64,000 nt of DNA from Rhodocyclaceae bacterium (GTDB lineage Bacteria > Pseudomonadota > Gammaproteobacteria > Burkholderiales > CAIKXV01): assembly GCA_020248265.1 (NCBI GenBank), contig JADCHX010000011.1, positions 438,039 through 502,038 of the forward strand, in the 5' to 3' direction. The notes beneath the pieces were generated by a model, which was not told where the DNA came from, did not search any database, and was given only the letters and a program-made list of their open reading frames with translations. The position numbers and the translations under genes are program-made. This document shows, piece after piece, positions 46,757 to 55,206 of this stretch. The stretch's first letter is position 1, and the number at the start of each line of letters is the position of its first letter.

Positions 46757-48094
<1,338 letters not shown>

Positions 48095-48100
48095 CCGCGC

Positions 48101-49636
48101 TCAGGGCCCCTTCAGCGACGGCGCCTTCTGGCCGGGGGGCAGCAGGGTGATCTCGTCGCGCAGGCTCTTGAAGGCCGGCCGGTGCGGTGCCTCGACGCGC
48201 TGCAGGATGTCGTAGTACTGGCGGACATTCTCGGTGAGGATCACCGCCTCGCCGCCGCGCGCATAGCCAAACCGGGTGACCGCGGAGTGCTCCGGGCGCA
48301 TCAGCAGCGGCAGCACCTGCTTCATGTTGACCCACACGTTCGGGTCGAGGTTGAGCGAACGGGCGATCGCCCGCGCATCCTCGAGGTGTCCGAAGCCGAT
48401 GTTGTAGGCCGACAGCGCGATCCAGGTGCGGTCAGGCTCGGGTGCCTTTTGCAGCAGGTCGCGCAGCATCAACAGGTAGCGTGCACCGCCGAGGATGTTC
48501 TCGCGCGGGTCGAGCAGGTTCTTCACGCCCATCCTGGCCGCGGTATCGTCCTGCATCATCATCAGCCCGCGCACGCCGGTGGGCGAGACGGCGGCCGGAT
48601 CCCAGTGCGATTCCTGGAAGCCGAGCGCCGCGATCAGGCGCCAGTCGATGCCGATGAGTTCCTGCGCATCCTGGAAGTGCTTGCGGTAGAGCGGCAGCAC
48701 GGTGCGCACGCGCAGCATGAAATGTGCGATGTCGGCTTCGGTCAGCCGCTGCAGGTGGCCGTAGTAGCGGTCGATCAGGCGGGTGAGGGTGGCATCGCGC
48801 CGGATGCGCCCGAAGAACGCTTCGAGTTTCTTCACCAGTTCCGGATCTGCGTTCTTCGGCAGCGCCCAGGCGAGCTTGCGCGGCTGGCCGATCGTGAAGG
48901 CGGTGGCGATCGACGGATGGAAGTTGCGAGCGACATCGACCGCATGCGACTCCGCCACTGCAAACTCCGCATGGCGGCCAGCGACCCGCCCGGCGATCTC
49001 TTCGGTGTCGCGTGCGACCACCTCGTTCCACGCGAGGTTCGGCAGCTTCGCCTGCAGGCGCTGCAGTTCCGGGATCGCGAGCGACCCGGCGAGCACGTCC
49101 ACGCGCTTGCCGACGAGATCGTTCACGCTGCGCGGGCGCAGCGTCTCGGTGTCGTAGATCACCTCGAGCGACACCTCCTGGTAGCTGGGGCCGAAGGTGA
49201 ACCGCTTCGCCGCTTCGGGCGTGATGCTCAGCCCGGCTGCGGCCAGATGCCCCTGTCCCTGCGCGAGGGCCGGCAGCACCGCCGAGAATTGCGGCAGCGC
49301 GATGAAGCGCACCTTGTACCCGGCCTCGGCCGCGAAGCGCGTCACGAGCTCGTACTCGAGCCCGGTGTGGCGGCCTTCACCGTCCTGATAGAAGGTCGTG
49401 CCGCTCTGGTGGGTGAGCACGACCAGTTCGCCGCCGTCGACCAGGGGGGGGAGCACCTCGGCAGGCGGGGCCGGATCGCCGCAACCGGCCAGGGCGGCCA
49501 GGGTCATCATCGGCAGGACCCGCGCGAACCGGCGGGCAAGCGTCCGCCACACCAGCAACCGCAGCGACGGCACGACCAGGCGCGACAACAACATGGGCAA
49601 CAGCAGAGACAGAAGCAGAGTCAGCGACAGAGGCAT
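48101..49636 (-). CDS. mltF: Membrane-bound lytic murein transglycosylase F
   Basis: About 511 residues from ATG 49636, which has GGGAAAG upstream; other in-frame starts are ATG 49675, ATG 49708 and GTG 49552. The last gives the neatest lipoprotein signal (RTLARRFARVLPMMTLAALAGC), so the mature lipid anchor is that Cys in any case. Two domains follow: a periplasmic solute-binding-like domain (VVLTHQSGTTFYQDGEGRHT through GRIRRDATLTRLIDRYYGHL) and a lytic transglycosylase domain with the catalytic Glu in ALGFQESHWDPAAVSPTGVRG. MltF cleaves peptidoglycan glycan strands at the outer membrane. It is convergent with serS and lies upstream of tRNA-Ser on the opposite strand. Confidence 0.93.
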   Translation of the reverse strand: MPLSLTLLLSLLLPMLLSRLVVPSLRLLVWRTLARRFARVLPMMTLAALAGCGDPAPPAEVLPPLVDGGELVVLTHQSGTTFYQDGEGRHTGLEYELVTRFAAEAGYKVRFIALPQFSAVLPALAQGQGHLAAAGLSITPEAAKRFTFGPSYQEVSLEVIYDTETLRPRSVNDLVGKRVDVLAGSLAIPELQRLQAKLPNLAWNEVVARDTEEIAGRVAGRHAEFAVAESHAVDVARNFHPSIATAFTIGQPRKLAWALPKNADPELVKKLEAFFGRIRRDATLTRLIDRYYGHLQRLTEADIAHFMLRVRTVLPLYRKHFQDAQELIGIDWRLIAALGFQESHWDPAAVSPTGVRGLMMMQDDTAARMGVKNLLDPRENILGGARYLLMLRDLLQKAPEPDRTWIALSAYNIGFGHLEDARAIARSLNLDPNVWVNMKQVLPLLMRPEHSAVTRFGYARGGEAVILTENVRQYYDILQRVEAPHRPAFKSLRDEITLLPPGQKAPSLKGP

Positions 49637-49767
49637 CGGCTTTCCCTGGTGTCCGACGAGCCGCGATTGTGACATGCACCCCCGGGCCGCGGTCGTGTGT
49701 TGGTTCACGGCGCAAATGTGCGTCAGGACACGCTTTCGGCGATGCGGGCACGAATGCCGGATATGTG

Positions 49768-49773
49768 TAAAAT
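49768..49773 (+). promoter_or_regulatory. Candidate -10 box of tRNA-Ser
   Basis: TAAAAT lies 10 bases before the mature tRNA 5' end, the expected distance for a short leader. No good -35 sequence was found 17 bases upstream (CGGGCA). Confidence 0.35.
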
Positions 49774-49783
49774 CCGGGCTGCC

Positions 49784-49874
<91 letters not shown>

Positions 49875-50015
49875 CAATACTCGCACCCTCGATGCGTCGA
49901 CGGTGCACCGAAGTGCAGTTTCCCATTGATTCAAAAGCGGAACTAGCCTTCGTTCGTTGCACAGACAGTGCATCGTGAATCCGCCCTGGAGCGCGCACTT
50001 TCGCGACCCTGTGGT

Positions 50016-50033
50016 GGGTACGCTGGCGGGTAC
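50016..50033. repeat. GGGTAC direct repeats upstream of the integrase gene
   Basis: GGGTAC occurs at 50016-50021 and 50028-50033, 12 bases apart start to start, just before the integrase gene and about 150 bases from attL. Short, closely spaced direct repeats here are the usual form of integrase arm-type binding sites. Confidence 0.4.
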
Positions 50034-50053
50034 AGCACATCGAACCCGCCGCC

Positions 50054-51373
50054 ATGATCGAGCGAGCGAGGGTTGCGATGGGTACTCGGCTTCAGATGTG
50101 CAAGCTTCACCTTCTGAGCGTGCGGGAGGTGCTGCACGCCCCGCCCGGTGACCACTCCGACGGCGCCGGGCTGCGCCTTCAGGTGGATGCCTGCGGCGCG
50201 AGATGGCTGTTCCGGTTCACCTCCCCTGATGGCGCGCGGCGCGAGATGGGTCTGGGCGGCTGCGAGCGAGCGAACATGCAGACCGCCGGCGCCAGCCTGA
50301 CTGCAGCGCGCGCCGCAGCGGCGAAGGCACGGGCGATGCTGGCGGAGGTTCCTCCCCGCGATCCGATCGAAGACCGCAAGGCTGCGAAGGAAGCCGCAAA
50401 GGCGGCGGTCCGCGCTGCGAAGGCCGAGAGGACGAAGAACGCGGCAACCCTCGCACGCGTCGCGCGGGGCTATCACGAACGCGTGATCGAGCCGTCACGA
50501 TCGGCGAAGCACGGGGGCGAGTGGATCCGCTCGATGGAACGTCTCGTCCCGCCCCACCTCTGGCACGCGCCGATAGCAACGATCGAGGCGCCTGCGCTGC
50601 TCGATGCGATGGCCGACCTGTACCAGCGGGTGCCGGAAACGGCTTCGAGAATCCGGCAGCGTCTGGAGGCCGTCTTCGATGACGCCGTGTTTCGCGGTAT
50701 CTGCGGCCGGAACCCCGCGGCAGCGATCAAGCGAAAGGTGCGCGAAGGACAAGTCGGGCGCGATGTCGAATCGCACCGGGCGCTCGCTGTCGCCGACGTA
50801 CCCGGGTTCGTGCAGGCGCTCCGAGCGCAGCCGGGTATCGCGGCCCGTGCGCTGGAGTTTGCCATGCTGACCGCGGCCCGAACCGGCGAAATCATCGGCG
50901 CAACCTGGAGCGAGATCGACGCGGCGGCACGCTTGTGGACGATACCGGCTGCGCGCATGAAAGCGGGAGAGGAGCACCGGGTGCCGCTCTGCCCCCGCGC
51001 GCTTCAGATCATCGACGAAATGCGCTCGGTGAACGGCGCATTCCTGTTCCCGAACCCGCGCGACACGACTATTCCGATGTCGAACATGGCGATGCTTTCA
51101 CTCCTCAAGCGGATGGGATGGCTTGACCGGACGACGGCGCACGGGGTGTGTCGCTCGACCTTCTCGACCTGGGCAAACGAAACCGGAATTGCGCGCCCGG
51201 ACGTCATCGAGGCATGCCTTGCCCACAAGGAAGGCGACAGGATCCGCGCGGCCTATAACCGGGCGAAGTTCAACGAAGAGCGTCGAGCGCTGCTCGTGGC
51301 CTGGAGCGAGTACCAGGACGGTCGGTTACCGGTGGCGAAGGTGCTGCCCATCATGAGCAGGGCGGTCGCCTGA
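50054..51373 (+). CDS. Tyrosine-type site-specific integrase (P4-like)
   Basis: 439 residues. The N-terminal arm-binding domain has LRLQVDACGARWLFRFTSPD, as in P4-type integrases (DUF4102-like), followed by a long Ala/Lys-rich helix (residues 105-135) and a SAM-like core-binding domain. Catalytic residues: R276 in TAARTGEI, a lysine in the beta-hairpin, H363 and R367 in AHGVCRSTFSTWA (an H-x3-R spacing that some members show), a histidine in CLAHKEGD and the nucleophile Y401 in IRAAYNRAKF. It should recombine the tRNA-Ser 3' end. ATG 50054 is taken as start; ATG 50078 is possible. The gene reads away from the tRNA. Confidence 0.95.
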   Translation: MIERARVAMGTRLQMCKLHLLSVREVLHAPPGDHSDGAGLRLQVDACGARWLFRFTSPDGARREMGLGGCERANMQTAGASLTAARAAAAKARAMLAEVPPRDPIEDRKAAKEAAKAAVRAAKAERTKNAATLARVARGYHERVIEPSRSAKHGGEWIRSMERLVPPHLWHAPIATIEAPALLDAMADLYQRVPETASRIRQRLEAVFDDAVFRGICGRNPAAAIKRKVREGQVGRDVESHRALAVADVPGFVQALRAQPGIAARALEFAMLTAARTGEIIGATWSEIDAAARLWTIPAARMKAGEEHRVPLCPRALQIIDEMRSVNGAFLFPNPRDTTIPMSNMAMLSLLKRMGWLDRTTAHGVCRSTFSTWANETGIARPDVIEACLAHKEGDRIRAAYNRAKFNEERRALLVAWSEYQDGRLPVAKVLPIMSRAVA

Positions 51374-51410
51374 GCGACTGTCGCCGGAAGATCTCTGCGA
51401 GAAAGCTTCG

Positions 51411-51455
51411 AAATAGATACTGGTTACAGCTTCGCGCCAAAAAAGAGATCTATTT
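51411..51455. promoter_or_regulatory. Inverted repeat between integrase and small HTH genes
   Basis: AAATAGAT (51411-51418) and ATCTATTT (51448-51455) are exact reverse complements separated by 29 bases, in the AT-rich 132-base gap after the integrase. Two half-sites on nearly the same face of the helix could bind the excisionase-like proteins encoded just downstream, or form a weak terminator for the integrase. Confidence 0.4.
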
Positions 51456-51486
51456 AATCCGTCTCCATGTCCCGAATCGTTCGGGG

Positions 51487-51500
51487 CGTCTCAGGAGACG
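51487..51500 (+). promoter_or_regulatory. Hairpin sequestering the Shine-Dalgarno of the first HTH gene
   Basis: CGTCTC (51487-51492) and GAGACG (51495-51500) pair around a 2-base gap, and the AGGAG of the ribosome site (51493-51497) lies in the loop and right arm. When folded the site would be hidden. A 2-base loop is too tight for a full stem, so three or four pairs may be realistic. Confidence 0.4.
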
Positions 51501-51505
51501 TAAAC

Positions 51506-51712
51506 ATGGGAATGACAATATCTGCGCCGTTCCGAGTCGGGTTCAGCTTGACCGAATGGTGTGAGCTGACTTCGATCAGTCGTCCGAAGCTGTACACCCT
51601 TCCGGCTGAGCTCAGACCGAAGACCATCAAGATCGGTCGGCGGACCATCGTCATCGAAGCTCCGGCGGACTATCTGAAGCGCGTCGCCGCCACTCAGGAG
51701 AAGAAGCGATGA
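51506..51712 (+). CDS. Small DNA-binding protein, AlpA/excisionase-like
   Basis: 68 residues from ATG 51506 with AGGAG 8 bases upstream. The pattern FSLTEWCELTSISRPKLYTL then LRPKTIKIGRRTIVIEAPAD fits a short winged helix-turn-helix of the AlpA/MerR-like excisionase group: a recognition helix, then a hairpin ending in an Arg-Arg pair. In P4-like elements such proteins activate or direct excision with the integrase. Its stop overlaps the next start (ATGA). It is the first gene of the compact operon through the replication gene. Confidence 0.75.
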   Translation: MGMTISAPFRVGFSLTEWCELTSISRPKLYTLPAELRPKTIKIGRRTIVIEAPADYLKRVAATQEKKR

Positions 51713-51987
51713 CCGCGCCGCTCATTGTCGACGCCGACGGCGGCGCAGCGCTCCTCGATGTCAGTCCACGGGCGTTCGCTGATCTGCGCAAACGCGAAGG
51801 CTTTCCGGCGCCGGTGGCGCTTTTCGGTCCGCGAAACCCCCGGTGGCGCGTTGCCGAGCTCGTTCAGTGGGTCGAATCGTTGCCCGCTCTGAAGTCGATG
51901 GACAGACCCCAGCAATTGATCGACGGGAAGCGGAGGAAGCGTGCGGAACACGCACGTGCGGCGCTCCCCGAGGGGGGGCGCCGATGA
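51709..51987 (+). CDS. Small helix-turn-helix protein
   Basis: 92 residues, starting inside the stop of the previous gene (ATGA). GGAALLDVSPRAFADLRKRE followed by FPAPVALFGPRNPRWRVAEL and VQWVESL is the AlpA/phage-Cox-like HTH pattern: a helix pair, a wing with an Arg-Trp, then a final helix. The C-terminal third is basic and disordered (DGKRRKRAEHARAALPEGGR). Two HTH proteins in tandem suggest one acts in excision and one in control of replication, but which is which cannot be told. The next gene again overlaps by 4 bases. Confidence 0.75.
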   Translation: MTAPLIVDADGGAALLDVSPRAFADLRKREGFPAPVALFGPRNPRWRVAELVQWVESLPALKSMDRPQQLIDGKRRKRAEHARAALPEGGRR

Positions 51988-52160
51988 CGCCAGCATGGGT
52001 GTTGCGACTCGCGAGTCGCGTCGACGTGTCTTTGTGGCTCGCGCAAGCGGCTGCAGACGCTCGATCGGCCCGGTATGCCATTGATAAGCGACCTGTGCTG
52101 CAGAAGGCAGCAAGCACCTTGTCGACTTGTCTGCGACTGCTGGGAGGGCTCCTTCGATGA
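51984..52160 (+). CDS. Small hypothetical protein of the element's replication operon
   Basis: 58 residues, read as a mostly helical, Ala/Leu-rich protein (VLRLASRVDVSLWLAQAAAD, then KAASTLSTCLRLLGGLL). Its ATG overlaps the preceding stop and its TGA overlaps the next ATG (both ATGA). Such double coupling argues that it is a real gene. No family is recognised. It might be a helper of the replication protein. Confidence 0.6.
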   Translation: MTPAWVLRLASRVDVSLWLAQAAADARSARYAIDKRPVLQKAASTLSTCLRLLGGLLR

Positions 52161-54625
52161 ACTCGACCTCCCAGGTAACGGCGGCGTTCGCGAACGCGAT
52201 GCGGGCCGCGGGCGTGGAGCCGCCCGACGAGATCATCGCGGATGGCACCATCCAACGTTTTGCACTGCGGGGCGAGCGTGGCAAACGGTCGGGTGCCTAT
52301 CAGGTCCACGCGGATCATCGGCCGACCGGATGGTTCCAATCCCACAAAGGATCGGGGGGATTGATACGTTGGTCGAGTGGCCAAGCATGTCAGTCGATGA
52401 GCCCAGCGGATATGAAGGCATTTCGGCGCGAAATTGCGGAAAAGCAGCGGGCCCGAGAAGCAGCCCAGACGGATGCGCAGTTGCGCGCAGCACGGCTCGC
52501 CAAGGACATCATGGAAGCTGCCGACGTTGGCGATCCCGCTGAACACGCCTACGCCCAGCGCAAGCGGGTTCCATTCGGGCCGCTCGTAACCCGTGGCGCG
52601 TGGGAACAGAACAGCTGGGCCGACGCGTTGCGCGTGCCGCTCTTTAACGCAGCCGGCAACCTTGTTTCGATTCAGGCGATCGCAATGGACGGTGACAAGC
52701 GGTTTCTGAAAGATGGTCGGGCGGCGGGCGCGTTCCACCCTTTCGGCAAGCTGCGCGGAGCCGCGAATGTTCTGATCGGCGAAGGGCTGGCAACGGTCGC
52801 CACGGCGGTCGCCGTGACCGGGTGGCCAGCCGCGGCGGCGATGAGCGCCGGTAATCTGGTTGTTGTCGCACGGGCGTTGCGAAAAGTTGCCGCGTCAGGC
52901 GCACGAATAGTCATCGTCGCGGACAACGACGAAAAGACCAGCGGCAATACCGGCGTGCGCTCGGCGAAGGATGCGGCGCTCGCCACCGGGGCGCTTGTGG
53001 CCGTGCCACTGATGGGCGGCCGGAAGTGCGACCTGTGGGATGTCTGGAACGAGCAAGGTCCCGACGCGGCTCGGGCGTGTCTAGCGGCGGCGGCTCCGCC
53101 CGCGCCGCAGGCGGAAACGGTCAAGACGACCGCTACCATGACTGATGACTGGCCGGATCCACAGCCGATCATCGATGAACTGCTGCCCGTGCCCGCGTTC
53201 GATGCTCGCCTTCTTCCGGATCCTCTGGCTTCATGGGTATCTGATATTGCCGAGCGCATGCAATGTCCGCCGGAGTTCCTCGCGGTCGGCGCACTCGCCG
53301 CGCTCGGCTCGGTTCTCGGCCGCAGGGTGGCGGTACGGCCGAAGCGACTCGATGACTGGTCCGAGTTCGCGAATCTCTGGGGAGTGGTGATCGGGTCGCC
53401 TGGGGTGTTGAAGTCGCCGGCCTTGAATGCTGTTCTCGCCCCCCTTCGGAGGCTTGAAGATCAGGCGCACGAGCAGCACGAACAGGCCGTTCGCGCGTGG
53501 CAGGCCGAAGCCGAAGGTTCCAAGGTGAGGCGCGACGCGGCGAAACACCAGGCTAACCGGGCGGCGCGAAAGGGCCAGGATTTCGATGCATCGAGCCTGC
53601 TGCTCGACATAACCGATGATGAGCCTGAAGCGAAGCGCTTCGTGGTGAACGATGCAACGCCGGAGGCTCTGCAGGAGATTCTTGCTGCGAACCCGCTCGG
53701 CGTACTCGCCTTCCGTGATGAGCTCGCCTCGCTGCTCGCCGGCATGGAGCGCGAGGGCAGGGAAGAACAGCGCGGCTTCTTTCTTTCCGCTTACAGCGGA
53801 AAGGAACCGTACGTTTCGGACCGGATCGGACGCGGTAAGACCCGCGTCCCGGCTTGCTGTCTTTCGCTGCTGGGCTCGACGCAACCGGCCGTGATCGCGA
53901 AGTACATCCGGGAAGCTCTCGACTCTGGCGGTGGCGATGGTCTTCTGTCCAGGTTCTCCCTGCTGGTCTGGCCGGATTCGCCGGCACAATGGCGATCGGT
54001 CGACCGCGCTCCGGACGCGGCCGCGCGGAACGCCGCCAATGAACTGTTCCAGAGGCTGGCGGAGTTCGACCCCGCTGCGATCGGCGCCGAAACGGAGGCG
54101 GTGGGTGCGGTGCCATTCGTCCGCTTTGACGACGGTGCCCGGGAGCTATTCGAGACATGGAGGGCCGAACTGGAACGGCGCCTCCGTACGCCGGACGGCG
54201 ACGACTTGGCGGCTGTCACTGCCCACCTCGCGAAGTACCGGAAGCTGGCGCCGGCGCTGGCCTTGATCTTCCACGCTGTCCATGGGGAACCGCAGAACAT
54301 CGACGCCGCAACGCTCACAAGGGCGCTTGCGTGGTGCGACCTGTTGGAAGCCCATGCGCGCCGCGCTTACGGTGCTGCGCGGTCGACGCATCGTGAAGCT
54401 GCGCGAGCGCTTCTCGGAAAGATCAAACGCGGCGCGATCGGTGCAGGGGGCTCGTTCGCTCTGCGCGAGGTGTACCGATTCGGCTGGGCGCAGCTCGATA
54501 CCCGTGACCGAGCAAAGCAGGCTGCTGACCTTCTCGCAGACTTCGATTACCTGCGCGCCGAGACCATCGAAACGGCCGGTCGGCCGAGTCCTGGGTATCG
54601 AGTCAACCCGAAGGTTCTTCGATGA
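52157..54625 (+). CDS. Toprim/DUF3987 replication protein (primase-helicase type)
   Basis: 822 residues. The N-terminal third looks like a Toprim-like primase: NVLIGEGLATVATAVAVTGW near residue 206 and the acidic RIVIVADNDEKTSG near 254. The second part is DUF3987: PPEFLAVGALAALGSVLGRR, a Walker A-like VVIGSPGVLKSPAL, an NDATPEALQEIL strand and a DELASLL motif where helicases carry an acidic pair. It ends with a winged-helix-like tail. Proteins like this replicate phage satellites and integrative elements after excision. It is the last large gene of the overlapping operon; the next small gene overlaps by 4 bases. Confidence 0.85.
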   Translation: MNSTSQVTAAFANAMRAAGVEPPDEIIADGTIQRFALRGERGKRSGAYQVHADHRPTGWFQSHKGSGGLIRWSSGQACQSMSPADMKAFRREIAEKQRAREAAQTDAQLRAARLAKDIMEAADVGDPAEHAYAQRKRVPFGPLVTRGAWEQNSWADALRVPLFNAAGNLVSIQAIAMDGDKRFLKDGRAAGAFHPFGKLRGAANVLIGEGLATVATAVAVTGWPAAAAMSAGNLVVVARALRKVAASGARIVIVADNDEKTSGNTGVRSAKDAALATGALVAVPLMGGRKCDLWDVWNEQGPDAARACLAAAAPPAPQAETVKTTATMTDDWPDPQPIIDELLPVPAFDARLLPDPLASWVSDIAERMQCPPEFLAVGALAALGSVLGRRVAVRPKRLDDWSEFANLWGVVIGSPGVLKSPALNAVLAPLRRLEDQAHEQHEQAVRAWQAEAEGSKVRRDAAKHQANRAARKGQDFDASSLLLDITDDEPEAKRFVVNDATPEALQEILAANPLGVLAFRDELASLLAGMEREGREEQRGFFLSAYSGKEPYVSDRIGRGKTRVPACCLSLLGSTQPAVIAKYIREALDSGGGDGLLSRFSLLVWPDSPAQWRSVDRAPDAAARNAANELFQRLAEFDPAAIGAETEAVGAVPFVRFDDGARELFETWRAELERRLRTPDGDDLAAVTAHLAKYRKLAPALALIFHAVHGEPQNIDAATLTRALAWCDLLEAHARRAYGAARSTHREAARALLGKIKRGAIGAGGSFALREVYRFGWAQLDTRDRAKQAADLLADFDYLRAETIETAGRPSPGYRVNPKVLR

Positions 54626-54987
54626 AGTACCTGGAGAAGTTCCGCGCCGAGTTTTCCGGGGCGGCGGATCGGGGCGCACCGACAGAACCGCCAAAAGCCC
54701 CTTCTGACAGTTTTGGCGGTGCCGTCTCGGGAACCCTGCAGAAAAAACCGACGCACGTCGACACCTCCTCAGATGGGCGAATCTGCCCCTCGCAGCGCGG
54801 CGGCAGGGCGCTTGATGCGGAACTTCGTGCGCTGGTCGACATCGTCGGCCGGCTGTACGCGTTTACCCCGGATGAATTCGTACTCGCCCGGAATCTTGCA
54901 CTCGCCGACCGGGAAGCAGCACTGCAGTGCTATCGACATATTGCCGCTGGCGCCGGGCTCACGACCCCTCGGTCGGCGATAGGCTAA
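54622..54987 (+). CDS. Hypothetical protein of the element
   Basis: 121 residues, overlapping the replication gene by ATGA. The first part is short and helical (KYLEKFRAEFSGAADRG), then a Pro/Ser/Thr-rich linker, then a helical C-terminal segment ELRALVDIVGRLYAFTPDEF and LADREAALQCYRHIAAGAGL. Proteins of this form often follow DUF3987 genes in similar elements, with no known function. After its stop an ACGGC/GCCGT hairpin (around 55003-55017) could end the operon. Confidence 0.65.
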   Translation: MKYLEKFRAEFSGAADRGAPTEPPKAPSDSFGGAVSGTLQKKPTHVDTSSDGRICPSQRGGRALDAELRALVDIVGRLYAFTPDEFVLARNLALADREAALQCYRHIAAGAGLTTPRSAIG

Positions 54988-55031
54988 AGCCCCACTGCCG
55001 AGTGACGGCGTTGGGCCGTGCCGGGCTGAAA

Positions 55032-55051
55032 CATGTCTCTTAAAGGACATG
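55032..55051. promoter_or_regulatory. Inverted repeat upstream of hsdR
   Basis: CATGTC (55032-55037) and GACATG (55046-55051) are exact inverted repeats 8 bases apart, in the 219-base gap between the replication operon and hsdR. TATACT at 55125-55130 may be the -10 box of the restriction operon. The inverted repeat has the size of a dimeric repressor site, but no cognate regulator is identified. Nothing else gene-like is in the gap. Confidence 0.4.
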
Positions 55052-55206
55052 GCGGACCCTCGTCGAAATCGGGCGGTAGGTGCGCGCGGGAACCCGCTGC
55101 CGGTCGCGCCGGCCGAACGCAATCTATACTCCCGGCCTGACGGCGTCTCCCGGAGTCTCGGCATGTCCGGGTGCCGATCCTAGACGGCCACGCAACACAA
55201 GGTGAC

